A stretch of DNA of 64,000 nucleotides, taken from CAVVAE01 sp963746185 (GTDB lineage: Bacteria; Actinomycetota; Actinomycetes; Propionibacteriales; Nocardioidaceae). The position numbers and the translations under genes were made by a program. Positions 18,942 through 27,317 of the stretch are shown one piece after another. The stretch is from assembly GCA_963746185.1 (NCBI GenBank), contig CAVVAE010000004.1, positions 930,001 to 994,000 on the forward strand, given 5' to 3'. The first letter of the stretch is position 1, and each line of letters starts with the position of its first letter. A model generated the notes under the pieces. The model saw nothing but the letters and a program-made list of their open reading frames with translations. It was not told the origin of the DNA and searched no databases.

Positions 18942-19838
18942 GCCCCAAGCCAACAGGCCCGCGCCGACCAGTCCGGCGTCGGCACCTGCAATCGCTGCCT
19001 CGACTGGCGGAGCACCCGGGCGAGCCAGCAACTGCGGCACCACCTCTTGCACGCGCGCCGGGAGTGCGCCTGCTCCGGTGCCGATGCCGCCACCCAGCAC
19101 CACGACGGCGGGGTCGACCACCTGGATCATCGATGTGATCGCATGCGCGACAGCGTCGGCAGCAGACTCGACCAACAACCGTGCGTCTGAGTCCCCCTTG
19201 AGAGCGCGACCCGCCACTTCGACTCCGGTCAACGATCGAGAGGTGCGGACCGCGTAGCGCTCCGCGATGCCGAGGCCCGAAGCGAAGCGTTCGAGGTTGC
19301 TCACCCACGTCGGGTCGGTTCGCCCGTCGACCGGCCACTCCCCTAGCGCCAGTGCCTCGCCTCGATGCCCCCCGACACAACGTCCGTCGAGCACCAGGGT
19401 GCTGGACAGGCCGGTGCCCCACGAGACAAACAGCATCGAGTCGCCCTTGGCCTGGCGTCGTAGCTTCGCCTCGGCAGTGGCCGCGCATCGCACGTCGGCG
19501 TCGACCGCGACGGGGCCTGGGTCGGCGAGAGACGCGAACAAGTCGCGCGGCTGATCGCGCCAGTCGAACACCTCGGCGCTGGTGAGCTGACCGTCCCGGA
19601 CGTACTCGGCGATGCCCAGGCCGAGTGCCTCCACCTGATGGCCCGCGGCGCGGCCTCGTTCACCCAGTCGGTTAGCGAGCGCGTGCAGTGCCGTGAGACC
19701 CGAGTCGCACCGGCCGGCACTGCGCGGAGTCTCGAGCTGGTCGCGCTCGAGAACGTCCCCGTCGCGAGTCACCAAACCACCGACCAGCTTGGTGCCGCCC
19801 GCGTCGAGAGCAATTACGACGCCGCTCACATCAGTCAC
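18930..19838 (-). CDS. ROK-family sugar kinase, atypical
   Basis: A 302-residue ASKHA-fold protein. ALDAGGTKLVGG is the phosphate-1 motif, VAVDADVRCAATAE carries the likely catalytic Asp, WGTGLSSTLVLDG is phosphate-2, and VVVLGGGIGTG is the adenosine motif. The zinc-binding Cys cluster usual in ROK kinases is missing: after GHRGEALALGEW there are no cysteines. It begins with GTG 22 bp after the GH35 gene, on the same strand, so it would phosphorylate a hexose released by the locus, probably glucose or galactose (inference). It belongs with the operator-controlled GH35 operon. Confidence 0.75.
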   Translation of the reverse strand: MTDVSGVVIALDAGGTKLVGGLVTRDGDVLERDQLETPRSAGRCDSGLTALHALANRLGERGRAAGHQVEALGLGIAEYVRDGQLTSAEVFDWRDQPRDLFASLADPGPVAVDADVRCAATAEAKLRRQAKGDSMLFVSWGTGLSSTLVLDGRCVGGHRGEALALGEWPVDGRTDPTWVSNLERFASGLGIAERYAVRTSRSLTGVEVAGRALKGDSDARLLVESAADAVAHAITSMIQVVDPAVVVLGGGIGTGAGALPARVQEVVPQLLARPGAPPVEAAIAGADAGLVGAGLLAWGLLR

Positions 19839-19860
19839 CGGTGCGCCGAGCCGGCAAGCG

Positions 19861-21129
19861 TCACCTGAGCTGCACCGACAGCTGTTCGCCGGCTGGACCG
19901 CCGAACCAGCTCACCAGCCAGCCGCCTTCTGCACGGGCCGCGTCTGCGTCACCGGACACGCTGACCTCCCGGTCCGTCTCCAGCAGTGCCTGTCCAGGTC
20001 CGTCGCCGCGTCGCAGCAACAACGTCGACCCGTCACCGGCACCGTCAAGCTCGACCGTTGCCCAACGAAGCAACGCACCCTCAAGCTGTACGTCGACTGG
20101 AAGCATCACTCCGCCTCGCGCTGCCAGCTCGAAGCTAAAGCCACCAGCCACTGGCGAACCGTTCAGGTCGAGTGTGAACGACTGCGTCACCGGCGCGACG
20201 TTGACCAGATGCACCAGTCGCTGCCCGAGGTCGTCCGCGGTGGTGGTGGTCACCAGACCCGGCGTCGCACCGTTCGCGATGACCCGACGACGTACTCCGA
20301 GGCGATCGAGAAGGGCACGCCATAGCTCGAGGTGGCAGGGGTAGTCGCACGCCAGCACGACGGCTCGCCCGCCGCCGTCCAGGGCGACCTCGACGGCCAC
20401 TGGAGAGTCGTCGGAAACGTCGAGTGCAAGTGGCTCGACGTGGGTCGAACCACTAGCCACCAGATGCTCCAAGACGCCCACCCGAACCTCTGGTTGCGTA
20501 CCCGCCCAGCTGGTCGCACGCACTGACGGGTAATGCTCGGGCGTCCCCTCGACGCGCCCACCGACAGTGAGCCCGAGAGCGTCGGCGAGCACCGTGCACG
20601 ATGTGCCGTCTTCGTCCAACACAGGCACCACACCATGGAGCAACAACCGACCGCCGGCACCAACAAACGCGGCAAGGCGCTCCTGGATGGCGCGCCCGAG
20701 AACGCTGGGCGTGGCAACCGCGACCGCGGGACCGGCCGGGTCCAACTCGGCCCCGGCCGAGGTCGGCGCGCCCGACAAGTCGACGGCGCTGAAGGAGAGA
20801 CCGCCGAGCAGCATCGCCCGGGCCAGGATGTCGCGAGGGCCCATTCCGCGGAACCTCTCGACGTCCCGGACAAGGTCGCGGCGCCGTGTCGAGGAGGGGT
20901 GGCAGTACTCGGTGAGGTAATGATCGGGAACGTAGCCGAGGACGATGTCGTCGTACTCCTCGTCCATGCCAGCAAGCAGATGCTCGGCTCCTCTGACCGC
21001 CCGCACCGCGCTCGTGGTCGCCATGTGGGCGCCGTTCAAGAGTCCTTCCGGGTTGACCGGAGCGGCGAAACCGTGGCGCTCGCCGGTGAAAGCGATCCGG
21101 TCGTTGCCGTCGCCGACGGGCTCATCCAA
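19861..21129 (-). pseudogene. C-terminal half of frameshifted GH35 beta-galactosidase
   Basis: This frame carries the rest of the GH35-type enzyme: a glutamine-amidotransferase-like domain (VLGRAIQERLAAFVGAGGR, LLLHGVVPVLDEDG) and beta-sandwich segments ending in LVSWFGGPAGEQLSVQLR. The conserved linker DEPVGDGNDRIAFTGERHG lies at its very start, directly continuing the catalytic half, which is in the neighbouring frame. It has no promoter or ribosome site of its own that I can see. It would only be made as part of the full-length protein if the frameshift is a sequence error. Confidence 0.75.
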
Positions 21130-22393
21130 CGGCGGGTTGTGCCCGCCCGCAGAACAGGTAGTAGTTGATCAGCCGGTTGCCTTGTGCCACGCACAACCGC
21201 GTCTTCAGCTCCGTTGTCTGCGGGCTCGTCAGCCGACTCAGGTCCTCGCTGTAGTCGCCCGTCCCGGCCTCGAACTCCAGCGATGTGATCGGCTGGTCGG
21301 CGTCGTGGACCGCCGTCATGAACGCGTTCATCACGTACAGGTCAGGGACGTTCTCGACAGTCAACTCGCCGATGTAGTGGTCCGAGCCAGACGTGGTCTG
21401 CGGCACTCCGGCGTACGCGGCCGAGAGCTGGCTGATGCCGATCGGGAACGCGCGGCCGCGACCGCCGATCGTGCCGTGCACGTTGATCAGGAACGGCACG
21501 TCTTCGATGCCGTGCTTCTGCGCGACCTCGCGTAGCCGCATCAGGTACGACGCATAGCGGTCGCGGTGATGGGCGCCGAGGTCGTGGTGCAGCGCCAGCT
21601 GCTGTGCATCGCTGCCACCGTCGGTGCCACCGGACCGCCACCAAGCCGCCCAGCTCTCGGCGTCCTTCGGGTCTGCCCCGTACCGATCGCTGGCAGCCTC
21701 CCGACCCCAGGTCGCCTCGGCCCAGTCGGCCATCGTGGCGAGCATCGCGTCGGTCATCTCCGGGGTGTTGGTGATCCACGAGAGCATCCCGACCTCGTTG
21801 TCCAACTGGACCGCTGCAACCGGTCCGCCACGGGTGATCAGGTGTTCGGCCAGCACGGGCATGATCGCGGCGTACCAGTCTTCGGCAGCGGCTAGGTAGC
21901 CAGGTTCGAGGTAGTCAAGCGTCGCGGTGGGAGCCCGGGTGCCGTCCCAGCCCAGCGGTACGGCGTCGGGGTGCTCGCGGTACATCCGGAACGGCAAGCC
22001 CTCGTTCTTGAGCTCGGCCATCACGAACGGGCCAGGACGGGCGACCACGAGCAGATCGCGCTCCGCAGCCAGCTCGAGGAACCCCACGAGGTCGCGGTAC
22101 TCGCTCGTGGTTCCGGTCAGGTCGATCTCGCCAGACGCGGTCTCATGCACGATCCAGGGCATGTAGCTGGCCACCACATCGCACCCGGCGGCGACGAGCT
22201 TGTCGAGCCGGTCGGCCCAGTCCTTGCGGTGCAACCGGAAGTAGTGCACCTCTCCGGACATCAAGATCCTCGGCACACCGTCCACCAGAAGTCGGCGGCG
22301 CTGAAGCCGCACCGACCGCGGCTGCCGGCTCGGAGCGCCCTCCGATCCTGGTCGCAGGGGTGTCACGAGATCTTCTGAAACAGGAGTGTTCAC
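21122..22393 (-). pseudogene. Catalytic half of frameshifted GH35 beta-galactosidase
   Basis: The first 423 residues hold the GH35 TIM barrel: SGEVHYFRLHRKDW, GCDVVASYMPWIVHE, VVARPGPFVMAE, and the acid/base Glu in VQLDNEVGML. A nucleophile candidate is in TSLEFEAGTG. There is no signal peptide, so it is cytoplasmic. At 21141-21150 the minus strand reads GCGGGCGGGC; removing one G restores FCGGHNPPLDEP and joins the frame of the C-terminal half. As written the protein ends 5 codons later. It starts with GTG 22393, divergent from lacI across the two operator palindromes. Confidence 0.8.
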
Positions 22394-22487
22394 GGGTGCG
22401 CGTCCTCACAGAGAGTGATTTTCGAGCCTGGTGGCGGACCACAAACCGGACGAGGTATTGCCACACAGGTACGGATCTGTTTATGGT

Positions 22488-22499
22488 GAAACCGGTTTC
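22488..22499. promoter_or_regulatory. LacI-type operator O1, GAAACCGGTTTC
   Basis: A perfect 12-bp palindrome between GH35 and lacI. LacI-family operators typically have a central CG and this symmetry. It lies 94 bp from the GH35 start and 33 bp (about three helical turns) from O2, on the same DNA face. Confidence 0.75.
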
Positions 22500-22520
22500 T
22501 GGACGTGTTTCGAAGCGTGG

Positions 22521-22532
22521 GAAACCGGTTTC
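22521..22532. promoter_or_regulatory. LacI-type operator O2, GAAACCGGTTTC
   Basis: Identical to O1 and ending 24 bp before the lacI start codon, so it likely overlaps the promoter or leader of lacI and would give autoregulation of the lacI-transporter operon. Confidence 0.75.
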
Positions 22533-22556
22533 TGAACTTAGCGGGAAGTTGGGTCG

Positions 22557-23708
22557 ATGGGCAAGAGCCCGGTGAATGTGCGGTGGGTCGCCGAGATGGC
22601 TGGCGTGTCCCCGGCGACCGTCTCGCGCGTTTCCCGCGGCTCGACGCAGGTCTCCCCTGAGCTCCGCGAGCGGGTGCTGCGGGTCATCGAGGAACACGGC
22701 TACCGGCCCAACCACCTCGGGCGAGCGCTCGCCGAAAAGCGCCACGGCGCACTGGGTCTGGTGTTTCCTGGACTGTCCGGTCCGTACTTCTCCGAGCTGA
22801 TCCAGGGGTTCGAGGCCGAGGCGCTCGAGACTGGCGACAGCGTGCTGATGCTGGCCTCGCACCTCCGTGCTGACACCGACACCACGGTGGTCGACCTCGC
22901 CGGCCGTGTCGACGGCATGGCGATCCATGGCGGGACGGTTTCGGCCGCGGCCGTTGAGCGGGTGGCTCAAGAGACCCGCGTCGTGATGATGGCTGATGAC
23001 ACCAGCCCCGCTCAGGCCTCTGTCCGAGTCGACAACAACACCCTCGAAAGCCTCACCCACCACCTGCTGGTCGATCATGGCTACCGCCGGTTGGCCTTCG
23101 TGGGGAACCCGGTGGGATCACCCGACGTGACAACGCGCTGGAACGCCTTCCTCGCAGCGCACCGCACCGCAAGCCGGGCGGCACCTGCGGAGCCGGTCCG
23201 GGTCGGACTCCAGCAGTCGGACGGCGCGGTCGCCGCGAGAGAACTGCTCGACGGCGGCAACCTGCCCGAGGCCGCGGTCTGCGCCAATGACGAGATCGCA
23301 CTCGGCCTGATGATCGGAGCGCTCGGTCGTGGGTTGCGGGTGCCGGACGACCTCGCCATCACCGGCTTCGACGACATCGCGATGGCCGCACTCGTACAGC
23401 TGACCACCGTGCGCCAGCCGATCCGCGAACTCGCGTCGACCACCGCCCGCTTGCTCAACGACCCCCTGACACAGCCGACCGGCAACATCTTGCTGGCCAC
23501 CGAGCTGGTCTTGCGTCGATCGTGCGGCTGCCCTGCTGCCGACCTCGCCGAACTACCGCTCGCCGACCTCGCCGCGGGTGCTGCTGCCCCACACGGAAGC
23601 GGCGACCAACCCGACCTGGATTTCTCAGACGCACCCACGCCCGGCACCGATGCCGGACCAAGAGATGAAGACGCCGCACCCGGCGATATGGAGGTTCTCC
23701 GACCATGA
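22557..23708 (+). CDS. LacI-family transcriptional regulator of the glycan locus
   Basis: A 383-residue repressor. The N-terminal helix-turn-helix is VRWVAEMAGVSPATVSRVS, with hinge region residues YRPNHLGRALAEKR. The periplasmic-binding-like effector domain (about 62-330) has AVCANDEIALGLM and DLAITGFDDI. A C-terminal acidic, Pro/Ala/Gly-rich tail of about 50 residues goes beyond the usual family end. The adjacent identical palindromes are its obvious operators. It is divergent from GH35 and first in the operon with the ABC importer: its stop overlaps the binding-protein start as ATGA. The inducer is probably an imported oligosaccharide or its product. Confidence 0.9.
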   Translation: MGKSPVNVRWVAEMAGVSPATVSRVSRGSTQVSPELRERVLRVIEEHGYRPNHLGRALAEKRHGALGLVFPGLSGPYFSELIQGFEAEALETGDSVLMLASHLRADTDTTVVDLAGRVDGMAIHGGTVSAAAVERVAQETRVVMMADDTSPAQASVRVDNNTLESLTHHLLVDHGYRRLAFVGNPVGSPDVTTRWNAFLAAHRTASRAAPAEPVRVGLQQSDGAVAARELLDGGNLPEAAVCANDEIALGLMIGALGRGLRVPDDLAITGFDDIAMAALVQLTTVRQPIRELASTTARLLNDPLTQPTGNILLATELVLRRSCGCPAADLAELPLADLAAGAAAPHGSGDQPDLDFSDAPTPGTDAGPRDEDAAPGDMEVLRP

Positions 23709-25378
23709 GACGACGATTGACGACTGCCTTGGTGGCCGCGGTGGCAGGTGCGAGCCTGCTGCTAGCAGGCTGCACGGGCACCGAGGACTCGGGCGATGAA
23801 ACGTCGACCGAAGGCATGATCAACTACCTCAACCTCGCCGACTTCGGGGGCGGCGCCGCGCCGCAGGAGAACTACAACCCCTACCTCGACACGGTCAAGC
23901 TGGCCGCCTCGAACTACGTGTTCGAGCCCCTCTATGTCATCGAGACCTACGGCTGCAGCGAGATCCCGTGGCTGGCAACGGACTACGAATGGACAGACCC
24001 GAAGACGCTCGTGTTCCAGACACGCGAGGGCGTGAAGTGGAACGACGGAGAGGACTTCACCGCCGAGGACGTCGCGTTCACGTTCAACATGATCAAGGAG
24101 TACGACGTCCTGGACGTCTACGGCGTATGGGCTGACCTGGACTCGGTCGAAGCCACCGGTGACAACGAGGTGACCTTCTCGTTCAAGCGTCCTGGCGCCG
24201 CTTCGTTCACAACGATCGCCGGCAACGTCTTCATCGTCCCGGAGCACGTCTGGTCAGAGGTGAAAGACCCGACCACGTTCACCAACGCGGAGGACCCGGT
24301 CGGCACAGGCCCGATGACGGTCAAGTCGTTCAACCCGAACCAGCTCGTGGCCGAGCGAAACCCTGACTACTGGCAGGCCGACAAGGTCAAGGTCGAGGAG
24401 ATCCGCTGGAACAAGGCCGACGCCGGTGGTCCGGTCGAGCAGCTCCGGATGAGCAAGGGCATGTACGACCAGAACGCTGCGTTTGTGCCCGACATCGAGA
24501 AGTCCTACGTCAGCGGCGATCCCGAACACCGCCACTACTGGTACGCACCAGGCGGCTTGATCAGCATCTACATGAACCTCACCAAGGAACCGTTCAACGA
24601 CGTCGAGTTCCGTCGCGCGCTCCTCACCGCCTTCGACCACCAGCAGGTGATCGACAAGGCCCAGCTGGGCTACGTCACCCAGGCCAGCCAGAGCGGTCTC
24701 GTCGTACCTGGTGAGGCCGAATGGCTGCCGGAGGACGTCGAAGACGAGGGTCGGATGCCCTATGACCCCGAGGCAGCAGACCAGGCACTCACTGACGCCG
24801 GCTACGTCCTGGACGACGACGGCAACCGACTTGACAAAAACGGCGATCCGATCTCGTTCACCTTCCAGGTCCCGGGTACGTACGTCGACTGGGTAGCAGC
24901 GTCTGACATCTTGATCGAGAACCTCGAAGATCTCGGCATGCAGGTCGACCAGCAAACCCCGACACCTGAGGCCCACGACGAGGCTCGCCTGATGGGCAAC
25001 TACGACATGATGTTCGGAGTCCACGGCGGTGGGTGCAATGTCTACGCAAACTTCGACGACCCGCTCGACAGCGCGAACACGGCGCCGGTGGGAGAGCCGG
25101 CATCACTCGGCAACGAGGTGCGCTGGGAGGACCCCGAGACCGACGCGCTGTTGGCGGATCTGCAGGTCGCCACGACCGAGGATGCGCAAAAGGAGGCAGT
25201 CGCCGGGCTTGTCGACATCATGATGAACGAGGTGCCGATGATCCCGATCTGGTACGGCGCCAAATGGTTCCAGTACGACACCACCAAGGCTGAGGGCTGG
25301 CCCAACGAGGACAACCCCTACGCCGATGGCGGGAACAACCTCGTGGTGCTGACCCACCTGGTCCCGTCCGACGAGTAA
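23705..25378 (+). CDS. ABC transporter substrate-binding lipoprotein, family 5 (Opp/Dpp type)
   Basis: A 557-residue extracytoplasmic binding protein. The lipoprotein signal ends LLLAGC (about residues 19-24). The mature protein is of the SBP_bac_5 type, with FQTREGVKWNDGEDFTAEDV near the N-terminal third and VEFRRALLTAFDHQ later. This class binds peptides, but also oligosaccharides in several bacteria. Its position inside a glycoside-hydrolase locus under a LacI regulator argues for an oligosaccharide ligand. It overlaps lacI by ATGA and precedes two permeases. Confidence 0.9.
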   Translation: MRRRLTTALVAAVAGASLLLAGCTGTEDSGDETSTEGMINYLNLADFGGGAAPQENYNPYLDTVKLAASNYVFEPLYVIETYGCSEIPWLATDYEWTDPKTLVFQTREGVKWNDGEDFTAEDVAFTFNMIKEYDVLDVYGVWADLDSVEATGDNEVTFSFKRPGAASFTTIAGNVFIVPEHVWSEVKDPTTFTNAEDPVGTGPMTVKSFNPNQLVAERNPDYWQADKVKVEEIRWNKADAGGPVEQLRMSKGMYDQNAAFVPDIEKSYVSGDPEHRHYWYAPGGLISIYMNLTKEPFNDVEFRRALLTAFDHQQVIDKAQLGYVTQASQSGLVVPGEAEWLPEDVEDEGRMPYDPEAADQALTDAGYVLDDDGNRLDKNGDPISFTFQVPGTYVDWVAASDILIENLEDLGMQVDQQTPTPEAHDEARLMGNYDMMFGVHGGGCNVYANFDDPLDSANTAPVGEPASLGNEVRWEDPETDALLADLQVATTEDAQKEAVAGLVDIMMNEVPMIPIWYGAKWFQYDTTKAEGWPNEDNPYADGGNNLVVLTHLVPSDE

Positions 25379-25391
25379 GGGCTGACGGGAG

Positions 25392-26387
25392 ATGCTGTAC
25401 TTCCTTCGGCGCACCGGGTTCTTCGTGCTCACGCTGTGGGCCGCGGTCACGCTCAACTTCTTGATACCGCGGCTCCAGCCGGGCGACCCCGCCAAGACGG
25501 CCGTGTCCAAGCTGGCGGGAAAGACCGGGACGGTCGACCCCGATCAGGTGGCGGCCATCAGCAAGATGCTCGGTGTACCGGACGGAAGCCTGTTGTCCCA
25601 GTACTGGGACTACTTGGGTTCCCTGTTCAAAGGGGAGTTCGGCATCTCCTACACGTACTACCCCTACTCGGTGACCGAAGTGATCGGTGACGCGGCGATC
25701 TGGACCATCGTCTTGGTGGGTGTGACGACGATCCTGTCGTTCATCATCGGCACCCTGCTCGGAGCATGGGCGGCGTACCGGCGCAACACCAAGGTCGACT
25801 CGACCATCACCCTCGGGTCGACGTTCATCGGCTCACTGCCGTTCTTCTGGGTGGCGCTGTTACTGATCTATGTTTTCGCGATCACCCTGAACTGGTTCCC
25901 CGAAGGCGGCGGCTACGGTCCGGGCAGCACCCCGGGCTGGAACTGGACGTTCATCTCAGACGCCATCCAGCACAGCGTTCTCCCGGCCCTGTCCCTGATG
26001 ATTCTCGGCCCGATTGGCTGGATCTTCGGGATGCGCAACCAAATGGTGCAGGAGCTCGGTGCGGACTACGCGCGGCTAGCCCGGGCCAAGGGACTGCCGC
26101 GGCGACAGATTGCCCTGACGTACGGCGCTCGGGTCGCCATCCTGCCGAACGTCACCGGGTTCGCGATGGCTCTCGGCGGCCTCCTCGGCGGCACCGTCCT
26201 CGTCGAGACGATCTTCAACTACCCAGGGGTGGGACGGCTGCTGCTGGAGGCAGTGTCCAACAGCGACTTCCCACTGATGCAGGCGCTGTTCCTGTTCACC
26301 ACCATCGGCGTCCTGATCGCGAACTTCGCCGCCGACATGCTGTACGGGTACTTGGATCCACGAGTTCGGAGGGACGAGGCACCATGA
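25392..26387 (+). CDS. ABC transporter permease, DppB type
   Basis: A 331-residue inner-membrane subunit with six membrane segments. It has the OppB/DppB hallmarks: an N-terminal helix starting MLYFLRRTGFFVLTLW, the periplasmic loop, and the cytoplasmic EAA loop LGADYARLARAKGLPRRQI that docks on the ATPase. It lies 13 nt after the binding-protein gene, with its stop overlapping the next start (ATGA). Confidence 0.92.
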   Translation: MLYFLRRTGFFVLTLWAAVTLNFLIPRLQPGDPAKTAVSKLAGKTGTVDPDQVAAISKMLGVPDGSLLSQYWDYLGSLFKGEFGISYTYYPYSVTEVIGDAAIWTIVLVGVTTILSFIIGTLLGAWAAYRRNTKVDSTITLGSTFIGSLPFFWVALLLIYVFAITLNWFPEGGGYGPGSTPGWNWTFISDAIQHSVLPALSLMILGPIGWIFGMRNQMVQELGADYARLARAKGLPRRQIALTYGARVAILPNVTGFAMALGGLLGGTVLVETIFNYPGVGRLLLEAVSNSDFPLMQALFLFTTIGVLIANFAADMLYGYLDPRVRRDEAP

Positions 26388-27316
26388 CGGTAACCCCGAG
26401 CAGCACGCCACCCCCCACTGCCGGCGATACCGAAAACATGCAGGTCGCCGTCCTCGATGCCGCCAGATCCAGCCGCGTGCCCGGGTGGTTCATCATCTTG
26501 TGGCGCAACGGCAAGTGCCGGCTCGGCCTGGTGATGTTGGCGGCGTTCATCCTGATGGCCGTGTTCGCGCCAGTGATCGCGCCCTTCGCCCCCCGCGCTG
26601 ACGACTTCATCCCGTCCCAGGGACCCTCGGGAGACCACTGGCTGGGGACCACAGCCCGTGGGGAAGACGTGTACTCCCAACTCATCTACGGTTCCCGCAC
26701 CTCGCTGCTGGTGGGGATCGCGTGCGGCGTGCTCGCAACCGCGATCGCCCTGGTCATCGGACTCACCGCGGGTTATCTGCAGGGCGTGGTCGACGAGGTG
26801 CTGTCGTTCGTGATCAACCTTGGCCTCGTCATCCCGATGCTGCCGCTGCTGATCGTGCTGGCTGGGTATTCACCGGTCAAGGGCATCGGAGTCATCATCA
26901 TCGTGATCGCGATTACCGGATGGGCCTACGGTGCCCGTCTCAAACGCGCCCAGATCATCACCCTGCGCAAACGGGAGTACGTCACGGCGGCCAAGTTCGC
27001 AGGCGACAGCACGGCCAGGATCATCTTCTACGAGATCGCGCCCAACATGAGCTCGCTCATTGTCGTCGGGTTCATGGGCGCGGCTCTCGGCGCGATCGGC
27101 GCGGAGTCCGGCCTGGCCTTCCTTGGCCTGGGCGATCCGCATACGACGAGCTGGGGCACGATGCTCAACCAGGCCAACGAAGGTGGCGCGCTGGTGCTCG
27201 GCCTCTGGGCGTGGCTGGTGGCGCCTGGTCTGATCCTGGCGCTCTTGATGACCGCACTTGCGCTCATCAACTTCGGCGTCGACGCGCTGAGCAACCCGCA
27301 CCTCCGGGAGGACTGA
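26384..27316 (+). CDS. ABC transporter permease, DppC type
   Basis: A 310-residue second permease. A polar N-terminal 35 residues precede the first helix (LGLVMLAAFILMAVFAPVI), followed by the OppC_N motif DHWLGTTARGEDVYSQLIYG and five further membrane segments. The EAA loop is REYVTAAKFAGDSTARII. The ATG at 26384 overlaps the upstream stop; longer in-frame versions inside the previous gene are spurious. Confidence 0.92.
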   Translation: MTVTPSSTPPPTAGDTENMQVAVLDAARSSRVPGWFIILWRNGKCRLGLVMLAAFILMAVFAPVIAPFAPRADDFIPSQGPSGDHWLGTTARGEDVYSQLIYGSRTSLLVGIACGVLATAIALVIGLTAGYLQGVVDEVLSFVINLGLVIPMLPLLIVLAGYSPVKGIGVIIIVIAITGWAYGARLKRAQIITLRKREYVTAAKFAGDSTARIIFYEIAPNMSSLIVVGFMGAALGAIGAESGLAFLGLGDPHTTSWGTMLNQANEGGALVLGLWAWLVAPGLILALLMTALALINFGVDALSNPHLRED

Positions 27317-27317
27317 G

